This document shows, piece after piece, positions 1-11,729 of a stretch of 64,000 nucleotides of DNA. The notes under the pieces are model-generated. The model was given only the letters and a program-made list of their open reading frames with translations. It was not told where the DNA came from and ran no database searches. Within the stretch, counting starts at the first letter, position 1. Each line of letters opens with the position of its first letter. Location: contig NW_019091531.1 of NCBI RefSeq assembly GCF_001949145.1, forward strand, positions 87,716-151,715. Reading direction: 5' to 3'. The stretch is from Acanthaster planci. Lineage: Eukaryota > Echinodermata > Asteroidea > Valvatida > Acanthasteridae. Position numbers and translations under genes: made by a program.

Positions 1-695
1 CGATTAATCTACTCAAGTTTGTACACATTCTCAACCGACCGATGTGTACTTCAGACATCATCCTACAACGACAAGGAATGGTACATGCAGCAAAAAGACC
101 ATATCTCACACGTATAGGCTCCAGAACTGATTGGTATTACCCTTTTGCGCCTGCACCTCCAGTGATAAGAGTTTTGAAGGCACAGACACTCAGCGCAGAT
201 CTCGGATTTAAAGTGGATATGGATTACAAAAAATAAGCTTCAAGCCTTTCGGCCCTGTGACTTGCAAAGACTTAATAGCGATGTATAAATGCATGAAGTA
301 CGTTCACAACTATACTTCTCTTTCAAACCAAATCTGGTTAAAGGTAAAAACTGACTTTCATCCCAGAAACTTGGATATACGACACAGTTATTGACGGGAA
401 ACTTATTTTGAATTGTAATTCTAGCATTTTCTAAAGACTGAAGGATGGAGGTGTACTTGTACTTCATCGTTTTTAAAGCTTGTGTGGATTTTATTGATAG
501 ACCATATCTATTTACTGCACAGTGTTAACTCCTATCGACACTTCTAGCATTTATTACTTGATTATGAGAATACACTGTTTCTTTGTTCTTCGTATTAATG
601 TGATCTTAATTGATTTCTTTGTTGCATTTTAGAAAAATCTGGCTTTTTAGTAATATATACATTCTCCTACAGCTTGGAGAATATTGGTTCGTGAT

Positions 696-763
696 AAAAA
701 AACAAACAAACAAACAAACAAACAAACACCCCAACACCCCAACAAACAAACGAAAAAAACAAA
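696..763. repeat. (AAAC)n microsatellite, imperfect
   Basis: Seven or more AAAC units are followed by two CAACACCC-like interruptions, two more AAAC units and an A-rich tail. It keeps one frame open on the minus strand, which is an artefact. It lies within the presumed receptor intron. Confidence 0.9.
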
Positions 764-2001
764 AATGAAAACTAATTAAAATACTCAAAACTCAGTTGTT
801 TTATAATGTACGCAATTTTTTTTCACAAAAATGAATTGTTTGGGAGCTTTGTTGGCTACTTCAATACCACACACAACTCTAGTACAGTTTTTTTAACATG
901 GCCGAGGGTGCATTTCTCCCAAGATGACCAACATTAATTTTGTTCCAATATCACAAACTGAATTGGGGTTTTGAGGTCGTCATCCGTCAACTGTTGCCCG
1001 TAGGCAACTAGTTTTGGCACAAGATCGGTCTCGGATTGTATGGGTCTTGGAAGCCAAGGGCCAGCTTGCGCTATGCAAGAAATTAAATTATGTAGGTCTT
1101 GCTGGTTCAAGACCTTTAATTATTTTTCCATTATTTGATAAGTTTTGTTTGGAATGCTTTAGTTGAAAATCAGTGCAGACCTTAACAACCCAATTCTCAA
1201 AGGCATTTGGAAGGGCGGGAAATTTCATGCGTATTCCAAATACCTGAAAAATTCAACCTAATACAGGACAAACTGGTAGGTTTAAAGCAAAAACTGATGT
1301 TATTCTGCTGGCCTACTTTTGCTTTTTTTGTCCTGGACTGCACCATAAAGCAGTGTCTACCACTACTGGCACAGATTCAGCCTTAGAGAGTAAATTTTGT
1401 ACTGGCTTTCCGAGAAAAGGTTATTTCCATTTTCAGTATGTGCCTGCACGCAAGTCATGTACTTGACAGAAAAATACGGAGACGATAGCCAATCGCTACC
1501 TTACTCATATTTTGTCCAAGTATCAATTAACTGTCTGCACATACTGGAAATGCCAAGGTTAGTCAAATTTTACTCGAACTCATCAACGATACCTGCCAAT
1601 TGTCAGAAGACCTCTGCTCAATACATTTGTGTTCATAAAATTTCTTTAACGGGAAACTTTCCAATATTTTAAAACACCAGGAATGAAGTGTGTGCACACA
1701 CCGCCAGCAGAAATCACAGAGTCAGAAGTGGATCCGTTCGCTATAGCAACTCAAACATGCCTAATGCATTCCTTTGTCACCCACGCATTTGTCCTGTTTT
1801 TTCTTCTTCTTAAACTATTCCATGTGATGTCTCGTAATTTGAACTGTGATTAGCTGGGGGTATTCGACATCTTTGATAACAATATGTGTCAGTGTAGGCT
1901 TATCCTAGATGGTTTCCAAATTGGAAGTTGCATAGTGTGCAACAGGATGGATTACCGTCAAAAGTAGAAACCTTTTTGGAGGTCTAATGTAAAGAGTAAT
2001 A

Positions 2002-2007
2002 ACTTAC
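2002..2007 (-). promoter_or_regulatory. Splice donor of receptor exon 1
   Basis: On the minus strand the exon ends ATTGATAG and is followed by GTAAGT, a textbook 5' splice site. The cut falls after the second base of the Arg codon in the Asp-Arg pair at the end of TM3 (phase 2), a well-known intron position in class A receptors. Reading through gives a stop codon immediately inside the intron. Confidence 0.88.
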
Positions 2008-2498
2008 CTATCAATAGCGATCGCCAGAAGTGAGTTGGTCGAAACATACAGTGAAGTGAACTTCAGGTAGTTGGTTATGACACACATGGCGGTACCAAAC
2101 GGCCAATGTTGGTAGAGATGCTGATAGAAGCTCAGAGGGGCGCAGATGACAGCCACCAAGAAATCAGACAGGGCTAAGTTACCAATCAACAAATTGGTGG
2201 TCGTGCGCATGCGCCTGAAGCGGTAGATGACGTAACAGAGAAGCAAGTTCCCGATGCCGCAGACGCTCATCATGAGGGCGTAACTTGAGCACAAGACGAT
2301 CTTGGCCGCAATGTGGACATGTGGGAAGGAAATCGCTGGGGTGTTTCCATCGTTAATATAATAATAGGGATCAATTTCTTTACTCGGGATGCTATTGCCA
2401 TCACCGTCCGCCGTCGTAGACTGGTTCCCAAACTGAGACCATGTGCTGTTGCCCATGACCGCGGCTTGGTCCAGAACCTCGGGAGGCTCGAACACCAT
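2008..2498 (-). CDS. PROKR-like: Prokineticin-receptor-like class A GPCR, first coding exon (N-terminus to TM3)
   Basis: This exon encodes the first 164 residues of a rhodopsin-family receptor at the plasma membrane. Residues 1-60 form a polar extracellular tail with N-glycosylation sequons at N17 and N25. TM1 spans about 62-91 with the conserved GN (N84). TM2 spans about 102-122 with NLALSDF (D112). WPFG lies in the first extracellular loop, C139 is the TM3 disulfide cysteine, and TM3 runs to D163-R164. Three stretches point to prokineticin receptors (ligands PROK1/PROK2, usually Gq-coupled) rather than NPY or orexin receptors: AAKIV before TM1, VCGIGN in TM1, and SLYVSTN followed by LLAIAIDR in TM3. 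The start is the first ATG after an in-frame TAA 8 codons upstream and has A at -3 and G at +4. The gene is partial because TM4-TM7 are absent. A related orphan peptide receptor is the main alternative. The + strand frame at 2313-2504 is a shadow. Confidence 0.88.
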
Positions 2499-2580
2499 GG
2501 TTAGAACGTACCAGTTCTGTTACTGACAAAATCCTGAATGAACTCTGGGTTTAGTTGATCACGTCTTTATAGCAAAATCC
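2499..2580 (-). promoter_or_regulatory. 5' leader and possible TATA box of the receptor gene
   Basis: Reading the minus strand, TATAAA lies at 2571-2566, about 70 bases upstream of the receptor ATG. That would allow a short leader of roughly 40 bases. An in-frame TAA sits at 2522-2520. A TTTTGTCAG just before it could instead be a splice acceptor, in which case there is a separate 5' untranslated exon further right. A single TATA-like hexamer in AT-rich DNA is weak evidence. Confidence 0.25.
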
Positions 2581-5500
2581 CGCGAGACACAGCGACGGCA
2601 TTGTTTCCACTTATAAACTCACCCACTTTTATTTATGTCGTAAGTGGACTGCAGTCAAGCAGGTGTTAACCAATAACAAATTGATCTCATTTTGACCAGC
2701 GGCTTTGGAAAGTGCGCCCCCGTCTCCTTTCAACATCTAGTCCAGACACCGTTGATTCATGAACCGGCCACTTCAACACACGGCCAGTGTTGCTTTTGTC
2801 TTCAAAACCTTAGAGCCCGCCCCGAGAGACACAGATGTGCACAGATGTGAGGCTCTCCTCGCTTACGAACCCCGGGGCTTGAACTCTTCGACGCGACTCC
2901 CATCAAAACTGCGGCAGGTTCTTCACCAACGGCCGAAATTGGCTGTGTTCAGTAGCTGGGAGGACAAGAATGAAACAGAATCGCTCGCAAAGATTGTGTG
3001 ATAAGGTGAAGTGCTCCGGTGATGCCAACGGGAGGAAATCGGCGGGTATCAGTTCTGATTTAACACTAACCAGCCGACTTAGTGATGTCGTCAAGTAAGC
3101 AACAAGTGTTTTTCCTTTTAGATCTCAGACTCCCCCGACAGTGTTTCAAGGCTTACTTTGAAGTCTCCAATTAAAGGCCGAATTGCTGCACCATTGCGCT
3201 TTAACCGCACTAAAACGCAACAGGAACACTGTTCCGCATTAAAAATGATACAGGGTCCACTGTTGTCTTTTTCGACACGAAGGCGGTGACTGCAAAAAGG
3301 AACGAATAAAACAAGACAAGTGAATAATTTGTTAGGCCTGTACAATCCTGTCAAGGGGAAGGGTCGGAGAATCCGTACTGTCTTCGGGTACAAGGGCCCT
3401 TACGTGTGAACTAGACTAAGCGCGAGCGTTGGACACGTGCTTTGGTTCAGCAAGTGATCTCCTTGCGAGGGGGAAGCTTGGACAAGTGTCGTATCAAGCC
3501 AAGCACACTATTCAAAGGCGTGTGGTAGAGAATATACTGGTGTGCATTTTAACCGGACGCGTCATGGAATGCTTATCATCGACCAGTGCAGTCGTCCAAG
3601 CCATGCGTTGATACTTGACCAGGACATTAACTCAAAGACAGGATATTTTTTTGGTCATTTCAATGAGGTTTTTACAAAAAGTACTGTCAGTGTTGGGGAT
3701 CAGTGTTAGGCAAAGTTACTTGCATGTAGCAAATGTAAAGACGAAAAACAAAAAAAAACGTCATTCTCTATTAGAGTTAAACACTGTCTTTATTTCTTAA
3801 ATTTGTCATTGAGTTGTAGAGTATTTTCGGAGTCATTGTTCCATTCCCTCCCATAAAACATGATGTGCCCGATATAGTGTCTTATACGATAGGAACACAG
3901 ATGTTTGTCAATGCAGGGTATTGTGAACAAAATTAACCATACAGACTGTTGAACTTTAAAGAGCTAGATTTATTTCATATACTTTTAACTAAACAAAATG
4001 CAATGGTGGTGAAACAAAATGTCAGATCATCCTAAAACACTGCACTGAATGATGTTTGTTTGTATTAAAAGTATCAATCACACTCTTAAGCAGGAGTCGG
4101 TAAGTCCTTTGAATGCAACCAAAATACTAAATTGGTAACACGAACACATGTAACAAGCATCGTTCTGATTAGCTGAACAAACACAATAAGTACCTGTCAA
4201 ATTTTAGGTGCAGTGGGCCTACTAGGTCATTAGTATGACAACGTCAAAGCAGTTTCCCGGAAACAACTTATGATCTCTTGCACCAAACACAGCATCTCGC
4301 TGCATATTGAGGCTTGTTCTAGACCTTTGTGGGCTGCTTCAACTAGACCGCCACGAGTGTTTCACCTTAATGGACTCGCTGAGTAAACAGTTGTGCCAAG
4401 AGCAAGGGCTCCGCTTCGTATAGGGACACATCTACGTTTCAAATCCTCGACATGACAAGCATCACCAGAGCCCTAGGAGGGCATATTGTCTGCGACTTTC
4501 CCTTACTACTCACCTGATCTATCTCCGGAAGAGGGCAACGAAGGAGAGCTCCCAGAGAAAATGTGACCGCTCGGAAAACGCAAACACGACAGCCCCGTTA
4601 ACAGCACCCTATTTATTACTCATCCGTTGATCTTGGCTAAATTAATATCCAAAGGGTGTCGAGGAAAGCGTTACTGACACAGCAATTCATGATCAGTGGG
4701 TACGGGCGCTCATTGCAGGCATGTCTCGCAAGTTTTAATAATTTCCTGTGTGTATACGCCAGGGGCCGGGATACCTACTACAGATACAACCTATTGACGT
4801 TTCGATCGACGAACTCTTACCTTGTGCAGGCAGATCGTCCGTCACTCCGTCAGTGGCTTGCTCGGCGCAATGTAGGGTGACACTTTATCGGTATAAGGCC
4901 GATTCATTCCATCAGTCGACCCAGACGGGTGGAGTGATAGGCACCGGTCAGCAGGACAGCAGGTGGAACGAGGGCGGAGGAATCTCCTCCGATGAAAACG
5001 ATGAAGTGTCTCTACCCAGGTGCCCTCCCTGCAATGGTAATCATGAAAGCGGGAGCGATCTCCGTTTCGTCTTGGTTAGCCGTATGAAGGAACTTAGAGA
5101 CTAGTCAGCAAAATGGTCAAACCTGAGAGTGAGGAAAAAATTGCAAGGAAAGACTGGTTGTCACATACTGAAACAAATAAGAATATTTATAATCTTTTTT
5201 CAATTATGATAAAGGTGCTAAAGAAGATGGCCAACGGGGTCCTTATGCTGTGACGAGCCGCCACAGACCGACAACTATTATTTTTTATGCGCGTCATAAT
5301 TCAGTTAAGCATTTGAGATCAAGGCAGTACTTAGAGGATTAGGGTAGCCCAGGTGGACTCCCTGACCGTACTACGTTATGAAAGGATTCCATGACATGAA
5401 GGGTCGAAAACGGGCGAAAAATTTTGTAACTAAAAATTTCAACACTTCTACCCTAAGAAGCCAATTTCACGCCTTTCAATCCTACGCGTCCTCATTTCCA

Positions 5501-8500
5501 CAGCTGATGGGTTTTGAAATTCGAAACATCACCACAACAGACAGAAACAGGAAAATAAACTCAGACGTGACGTTAATTCTTGTCATTGCTGTGTAGGCCT
5601 ACTATTTTCAACCGTTCTCCGTTGATGCAGTTCGCACAGTGTGCGCGCACAACTATTCGGTGCCCGAGATTCCAAGCTGCGAACACGCACACGCACGCGC
5701 AATGTGGTTCTCAGCCCCGAGTGCATGCATCATCGTGGCGTGCGTACGTGACGTGACGGTAGGCCTATTATGCAAGCTTACACTTCAGGGACACTGAAGT
5801 TTAGGATTTGAAAAAAATCCTGGTCATTTTTGCAATATTTACTTTGCAAGCCTTTTATAATGTGTCAACAGTTGGACTTTGCAAAAGACAGACCAATGGT
5901 GTCCCCAAAATTCCATGAAAACTCCAGGCACCACCCAGCAAGGCTTGAGCAAATTTTGAGTTGTACCGTTTGGAAAATGAAACTTTCTAAATTTTTGACG
6001 GTGGGAGATTTTTTTCTTTTTCTTTCTTTTTTAATTAAATATAGCAGGCACAGATAAGTATGATTTATGTATATAACAAATATAAAAAGACTTCTGTGAC
6101 ATGACAGTCAATAACGGCGATTAACTACCATGATCCCTTGGTCCTTAATTTAAAAACGAAAAATCACATACGTGTACACTGTATTTCAGATTAATCGCCT
6201 TTTCTGAAATGACAAATCTTTAAGGGATCCACTGTCCGATAACCAGACAGAGCTCCAGCCTGACCATAAACTTCAGCCTCATCAAACAATTCAATGAATT
6301 TTAAGACAAAGATGTTCCCATTCACTGAAAAACGTTGATAAAAATATCGGAAGGCAATTGCTGAGGATTTCAAATAATACTACACGTGAAAGTTTCCAAC
6401 TGCTTGATAATTGATGTGAGGCAAATTGAAGTAGGCTTACGAGAGACTCATGGTCTTAAGAGAAAATTTCCGACTCCCCCCTCCCCGAAAAAACAAGTAT
6501 GCCACAGACCAACTCGCTTGGCAATTTTTAAAAGTCAACATAGTTTAGCTATCTGCAATTACACATTCAGTCATGCTTAAAATATTTTTGATCAAGAGTA
6601 AAAAGGGCGATCAACATCACAATTTGTGCGTGATCACTGCTCACCACACGTGCGCTAGCACGTATTCTCGACCTTGCGTGTTAATCATGATCATCACGCC
6701 CGCAATCTAATCCTTTTTATACCTCATTTATCAAGATATTACTGTTTCATTTTAATAGAAATCAAATCTCTATAATATTGTGTTATTTATGCATCTTCAA
6801 TCAATAAAAATCTACCAACAAATTATATACACTTCAAAGAGATATTGTTGATGAATTCCCTTACAAGCACCCTGCATATTATAAACCGGACACGCTGACC
6901 AAGGTTAGTTATCCTTATAAAATAGCAGGTTGTTTCGCAAATTTATGTTTATAAACCCAAATACTAAGCAACATGTTAGGGGTAACAATGAGGGTTATCA
7001 AATTGGTCAGTCTCAGTGAAGTTCCCGATCCGACAAAAAAGGAAATGTATTTTTTATCGACAGGTGGGTTAATTATTTTTTGAAGCCGGGTACCAGTCAT
7101 GGCACCTGTGTAGCAGGCAGGGCATGCGTGCAACAGACCTTCACCGGAACTCGTGCACGCGTAGTGCGTGCACGCAGCTCGGATTCCTGTATGCGCCTGC
7201 ACTTTGCACTTTGAGAACGGATGAATTACGTCTAAAACCGTGAACAACAGTAACGTTGTCTCTCACTTATTTTCTTCGATTTTGCTGTCTGTGGTTTGTT
7301 CTGAAATTCCTGAACCCCCAGATGGATAGATAAGGTCATGAAGAACATGTAAAAATGAAATTATTTTCTTCAACAAGGTACATCGTGAACAAATTAGAAC
7401 CAGTTTTTGGACGTGTTGTACAAGTCTTAGAACCTAGACGTCGGTCCTAATGTAATGAAGACTGGCATCCAACCTAGACTAGGGTTAAGGTTAAGAAGGC
7501 ATGTTAGAAAATACCCAAAACTCCTCCTAGAAAGTGGCAAAGTGACGGCGGGGGTATGATGCATCCTACACTCATTTTTAAAACGCATACAAATAAAATA
7601 AAAACACAAAAAGAAGGTTCAGAGTTATGTCCATATTTGAATTGGAGAACAAAAGTATAATGGAAAATATTTACAATACACGGGAAGGTCAGACAAGAAA
7701 CCGAAGCCTGTACTTGGTTCCTCCTGCAAAGACATTGTATGTAGTTGATGTGATTTAGGATTAAAAGAAATATTAATGATACAGAATGGATATTAATTAT
7801 TAACACACAAATTCATGATCTGATAAGGTTAATAAATAATAAACTACCGTTTACTCCATGCAGTGAAATCCTGTATGCAGTTCCATGTTTAATTTAAGTA
7901 TTTGCGCCGTCATGGCAAAAACGAATAACTATTGAGGAGACACCATACCAACTCATGAGAAGTCCCAGCCATGCCAATGCCCGCAATACACGAGAGCTAT
8001 ACATGTATATATGCTGAGTTCAACGTCATTCATGGCCGTTTGCTCAGCACGTTACTCAGTTTGTCTGTTCAAGTTTTGCGTCCTTTTTGCTTCGCGAGGA
8101 AAACACTACTTATTGGTTTATGGAAACTCACCGCCTTGAGCAGGTAACCTGAGCTACATGTTGAGGAAAAACAATACCAGCAAATGAAAGCAGACATTCT
8201 GTTCACGTGGTTTCAAGATGGCGGCCCTCGGCACAAAATGTCAGCAACGTTTTCAGGGACTCTGTTTTAGCGGATAAGCTCGTTGATTTATGGCTGGATA
8301 TTTCCTAATTTTGAAATAAGGTGTAGCCGACAAAGACGAATCAACCAGCCTTTTGTCATCCGCAGAGCTATGGGCTCACAGGAACTGCAGTCGCTGTCAC
8401 TTGAAATTCCCCGAAACCATGGTGTGACACAGAGCGTTGAGAATTGGCCCAGAAACGACACAGGTATCCTCCTGCACATGCAACTGAACGCACTTTGCTT

Positions 8501-10620
8501 CACAAGGTCACATTTAGGTTCTCAGGCATAAAAACACTGGTTCTGCACAAAGTATTCTTTTGCCCCAAACCAGCAGTCCGCACTTGTAATTATATGGCCG
8601 ATAAATTCCGCTTATTAGCTTTAATATAAGTTCAAGTGAATAATTAATTCAGAGCGATCGTTTACAATGCATACAATGCCACATTTCAGGGACAAGTGGA
8701 TTTTTATTGTTGGCAATAAGGTAATGGTAATATTAAAATTATTCATCTCTCAGAAACTCATTTCCATAAAAGTACCGGAACCTCAGACTAAAAATCCAGC
8801 TAGCTGCTTGTAGTCTTGAGTGATATTAATTTCAAGCGCAATAAAATGAACAAATTCAAGGATAAGGAAAGGAAACTCCGCTACATAACTCTTAGATTTA
8901 GATTTTTTTACATTCAAGTCAATTTCATCTCTTGATACTTCGTCTTTCGTCTCGAGTGCTAAATAACTTTAGCTCTTTTAATGCTGGAGAACATCAACTT
9001 TAAAAAAAACCCACGCACTCCATTTTGACATAAGGTAAATTTTAAAACTGGCTCGAGACGTGAAATGAAATAGGATTGCCATGGTCCCCCAAAGAGCCTT
9101 GATGGTCTGCTTTTGTGACTGTACTGGTGACAGTGTGAGTGTAGGACTTAGGCCTATTTGCCACTGTCAAATTTACAACAGCCATGGTAAAAAGTTGATA
9201 ATTTTGTTTTATAAAGACTCATAAGTGGTATTTACGCGAAATAGATATCGTTCAGACAGGAAGCGGCCTTTGTTGTTTTCAACTCAAAGACGTGATTCTG
9301 CTGCCATGGCAACCAACTCCATATTGTTAAATGTTGATCAATGCGTCATGAGTGAATTGCGGTACTATCCGTTAATGGGATTTGTTAAAAGAACTGAAGA
9401 TTTACGACTAAACACGCAAAGCGAATGACGTCATGATGCTGAACGTGTAGCGGTAGGTCTTCTGGGACCGATGGCCCAAGCCAAGTTCTTCTATCTTCAT
9501 ATATGCCTGTTAAAAAGATTACCTGAGCCATACTCAAAAGTACGCAGTACCTTTAATTACCGCTCCCCGGACCAATGTAATGACTTGTTATTATTTCCTG
9601 GCAAGTCTTTGTTTGTGGGTGTTACGTGGCAAAAATTACTTCCTGTTCCAAGAGTGCATTCCCGCTAAAACGGACAACAACCGATGGCTGGATTTTGACG
9701 CAATTGCCCTACGTAACATGTTGATTAGATCGCTCGCCTTACTATGTACACCATGATGCGTCGAATTGCCACAAAACACCGACGTTGGAAAGAGGAGTAT
9801 TCCAGTAGTCAGACATTCTTAAAATGCTACAGTATGAATTGTCTTTGGAACGTTTAAAATCTGGTAGTAAAACACACCACTGCTTTTCGTCATTACAAAA
9901 ACCACGAGCAATTCTTCAACAAACCTTGAGCAGCATAAGAAGGCATTTGATATTTTTGAGGAGGTACTCATGAAGTTAATGCCGAGTTTTGGAGGCAGCA
10001 GCCTCAAATGTCACTGCACTCATTTTGTATGATCAATAAAAAAATTACAGTTGATACCTCTGAGGCAGAGACATCGGGTGTAAAACCTAGAACCGTGACT
10101 TTTTCACCAACGACTAGGAGCCGGAGCACGGCTATATTACAAATCTCATAAGCTTGGGAGTGAGCAAGTGGTAAATGTATAAATAACTGATTTTACCGAT
10201 TTAATTTCGTTTGAGTAATCAGTCTGAGGTACAAAATGAAAACCAAGGTATGTCTGACACCTGAAGGCTGGTTTATCCAGTCATCATTAGTGAAAACACC
10301 GGAAAGAGTGAGCTACATATTCGGCATTTTTAAGGAACCCTCAGAAAAAAAGGTTTAGTGTTTTTACTAATGACTCCTTCATGTATTTTGTAATAAAAAG
10401 GTAGGGTTACATGCAGCAGACACGTCCGACTTTGGTCGTTGTTACTCGGCGCTAGCATAGTGAATGTAACAAACATTCATACGGCACAGCCCTGTAGGAC
10501 TGGCACTGCGGGTGACCTGCAGTGTCGTATATTTGTACCGGGAACTGGTGGGGTGGGAATTGTGGAGGGTTGACTTGTTTAGCTATGGAAATTTGAAAAA
10601 CGAAGGAGGGAGAGGTGTTT
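2581..10620. other. Long tract without a recognisable gene
   Basis: Both strands carry only short open frames (at most about 120 codons) with no family resemblance. Small structures include the 9-bp hairpin CGTGCACGC/GCGTGCACG near 7147-7169, a weak AT-flanked inverted repeat at about 6600-6715, and octamers TAGGCCTA (5594, 5760, 9149) and TGACGTCA (9426). Regulatory DNA of the receptor gene could lie at its left end, but nothing shows it. Confidence 0.6.
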
Positions 10621-10639
10621 CCACCATTATGACGCTAGG

Positions 10640-11110
10640 GGGAGTTCATGATACTGAAGCAGAGCTGGGTATAGAGATAGTAGTGTTAACGACTTCGGCA
10701 CCAAAATGGCTGTTCGTTATGTGCATGCAGTACAGCATGCAGCCTTTATGTGCTAATGGGAGATTTTCAGACACATGGTGGCGGCAGACAAACCGGTCCT
10801 TTTCCACCACAGGGTTCATAAGTAGGTTTACTATGATCTCTATGTTTTCCACAGTTGTGCGTGTGCCCTGAACTAATATGCATGCCCAGAAGTGCACACG
10901 CATGCCCGAATCTAGCAAAGAGGACCGTTGTCTGCCACCACCAAGCGTCTCTAAGTCTCCCGTTCTCCATGTACACTGACACATAATTCATCATTTTGGT
11001 TTCAATAATTGAGACACTCGTGTCGCAACTCTCTCTACAAACAAATCTTGGCTGGAGTGCATCTACGATAATGTATTACACACCTGCAAAACCTTATAGG
11101 CCTACAGCTT
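10640..11110 (+). mobile_element. Dispersed repeat, copy 1, interrupted by a palindromic insertion
   Basis: The segments 10655-10742 and about 10975-11104 align in order with 48962-49192. Shared blocks include a GGTATA followed by a purine run, the CCAAA and GTTC..TTATG core, AGCATGCAG, then the CATTT and GAGACACTCGTG type block, and the final TATAGGCCTA. Identity is only moderate by eye (roughly two thirds). Copy 1 is longer because a self-complementary segment (10758-10961) sits between the two halves. No transposase frame is visible, so it is a non-autonomous family. Element ends are uncertain. Confidence 0.6.
10758..10961. mobile_element. Nested foldback (MITE-like) insertion
   Basis: The left arm, starting GGGAGATTTTCAGAC and passing through GGTGGCGGCAGACAA and CGGTCCT, is matched in reverse complement by the right arm ending at 10961. 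That arm reads inward GGGAGACTTAGAGAC, GGTGGTGGCAGACAA, CGGTCCT. About 43 bases pair with few mismatches. The middle holds a GCATGCCC direct repeat. It separates two halves of a repeat that is uninterrupted at 48958-49195. I could not fix a target-site duplication. Confidence 0.65.
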
Positions 11111-11550
11111 CTTCGTAGCTGTCTAACAATATTCTCCCTTTCTGAGTGCTATTGCAAACACTTTGGTTGTTGGGAAGTCCGAAATATTCTTCACAATCTA
11201 CCTTTTTTTTCACCAAGAAAGACGTGTGTGTAGGGTATGGGATATATACCACACCCTCCGGAAATTGCCCCCATAGGTAATCGAGTCGCCAAGCAGTTTC
11301 TGATGGTTAGTTAATGAATGGAACGAATTATCGGAAGACATCATCACAATAACTAGTGACCTGTAACCAAACGATTCGGGAAGTTGTTACTATAAGTAAA
11401 ATACCACCTGTGCTTGGTATTTCCACGTTCCGCCTGGTCGGACATTAATCTTTAATCACTTCAACCTAGCAGCCACGATGGTACATGCACATCAAATCCT
11501 CCAAGAGCAGCCTGTACATAAGCAGTAAACATCGAGCATATAATTTCTAG

Positions 11551-11727
11551 AATACGGGTGATTCACAACAGTTTGCCTCCAAGACTTTGCGACAAGCTGA
11601 CCAATCACAATTGCGCAAAATCTGTCGACCCAATGCGGGTTTGGAAAGGGTGGACAGATTTCGCGCATTGTAATTGGTCAACGCGTTGCAAACTCTTGGA
11701 GGCGCACTATCGTAAAACACCCGTATT
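11551..11727. mobile_element. Foldback MITE, family A, copy 1
   Basis: The whole 177 bases fold on themselves. Ends are AATACGGGTG and CACCCGTATT, the next arms are TTGCCTCCAAGACTTTGC and GCAAACTCTTGGAGGCG, and the inner arms are CCAATCACAATTGCGC and GCGCATTGTAATTGG. The centre is a GGGTTTGG-type loop. A diverged second copy lies at 30642-30822. No coding capacity is expected; the open frames over both copies are by-products. Confidence 0.85.
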
Positions 11728-11729
11728 GT

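Larger units (their letters stand above)
1..2007 (-). other. Intron (first coding intron of the receptor gene), continuing past the left edge
   Basis: This stretch lies directly downstream of the receptor exon on the minus strand and starts with a good splice donor. I looked for TM4-TM7 of a class A receptor (the Y after DR, a TM4 Trp, a TM6 CWxP, a TM7 NPxxY) in the minus-strand frames here and saw none, so the intron is probably longer than 2 kb and the rest of the gene lies outside the window. The only structured content is an AAAC microsatellite at 696-763. The short open frames in it resemble no family I know. Confidence 0.7.

Noticed and set aside
6600-6715. Possible inverted repeat around GTGCGCTAGCACG with AAAAAGG flanks
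   Set aside because: Only scattered short matches pair; not better than expected for AT-rich DNA with a chance palindrome at the centre.
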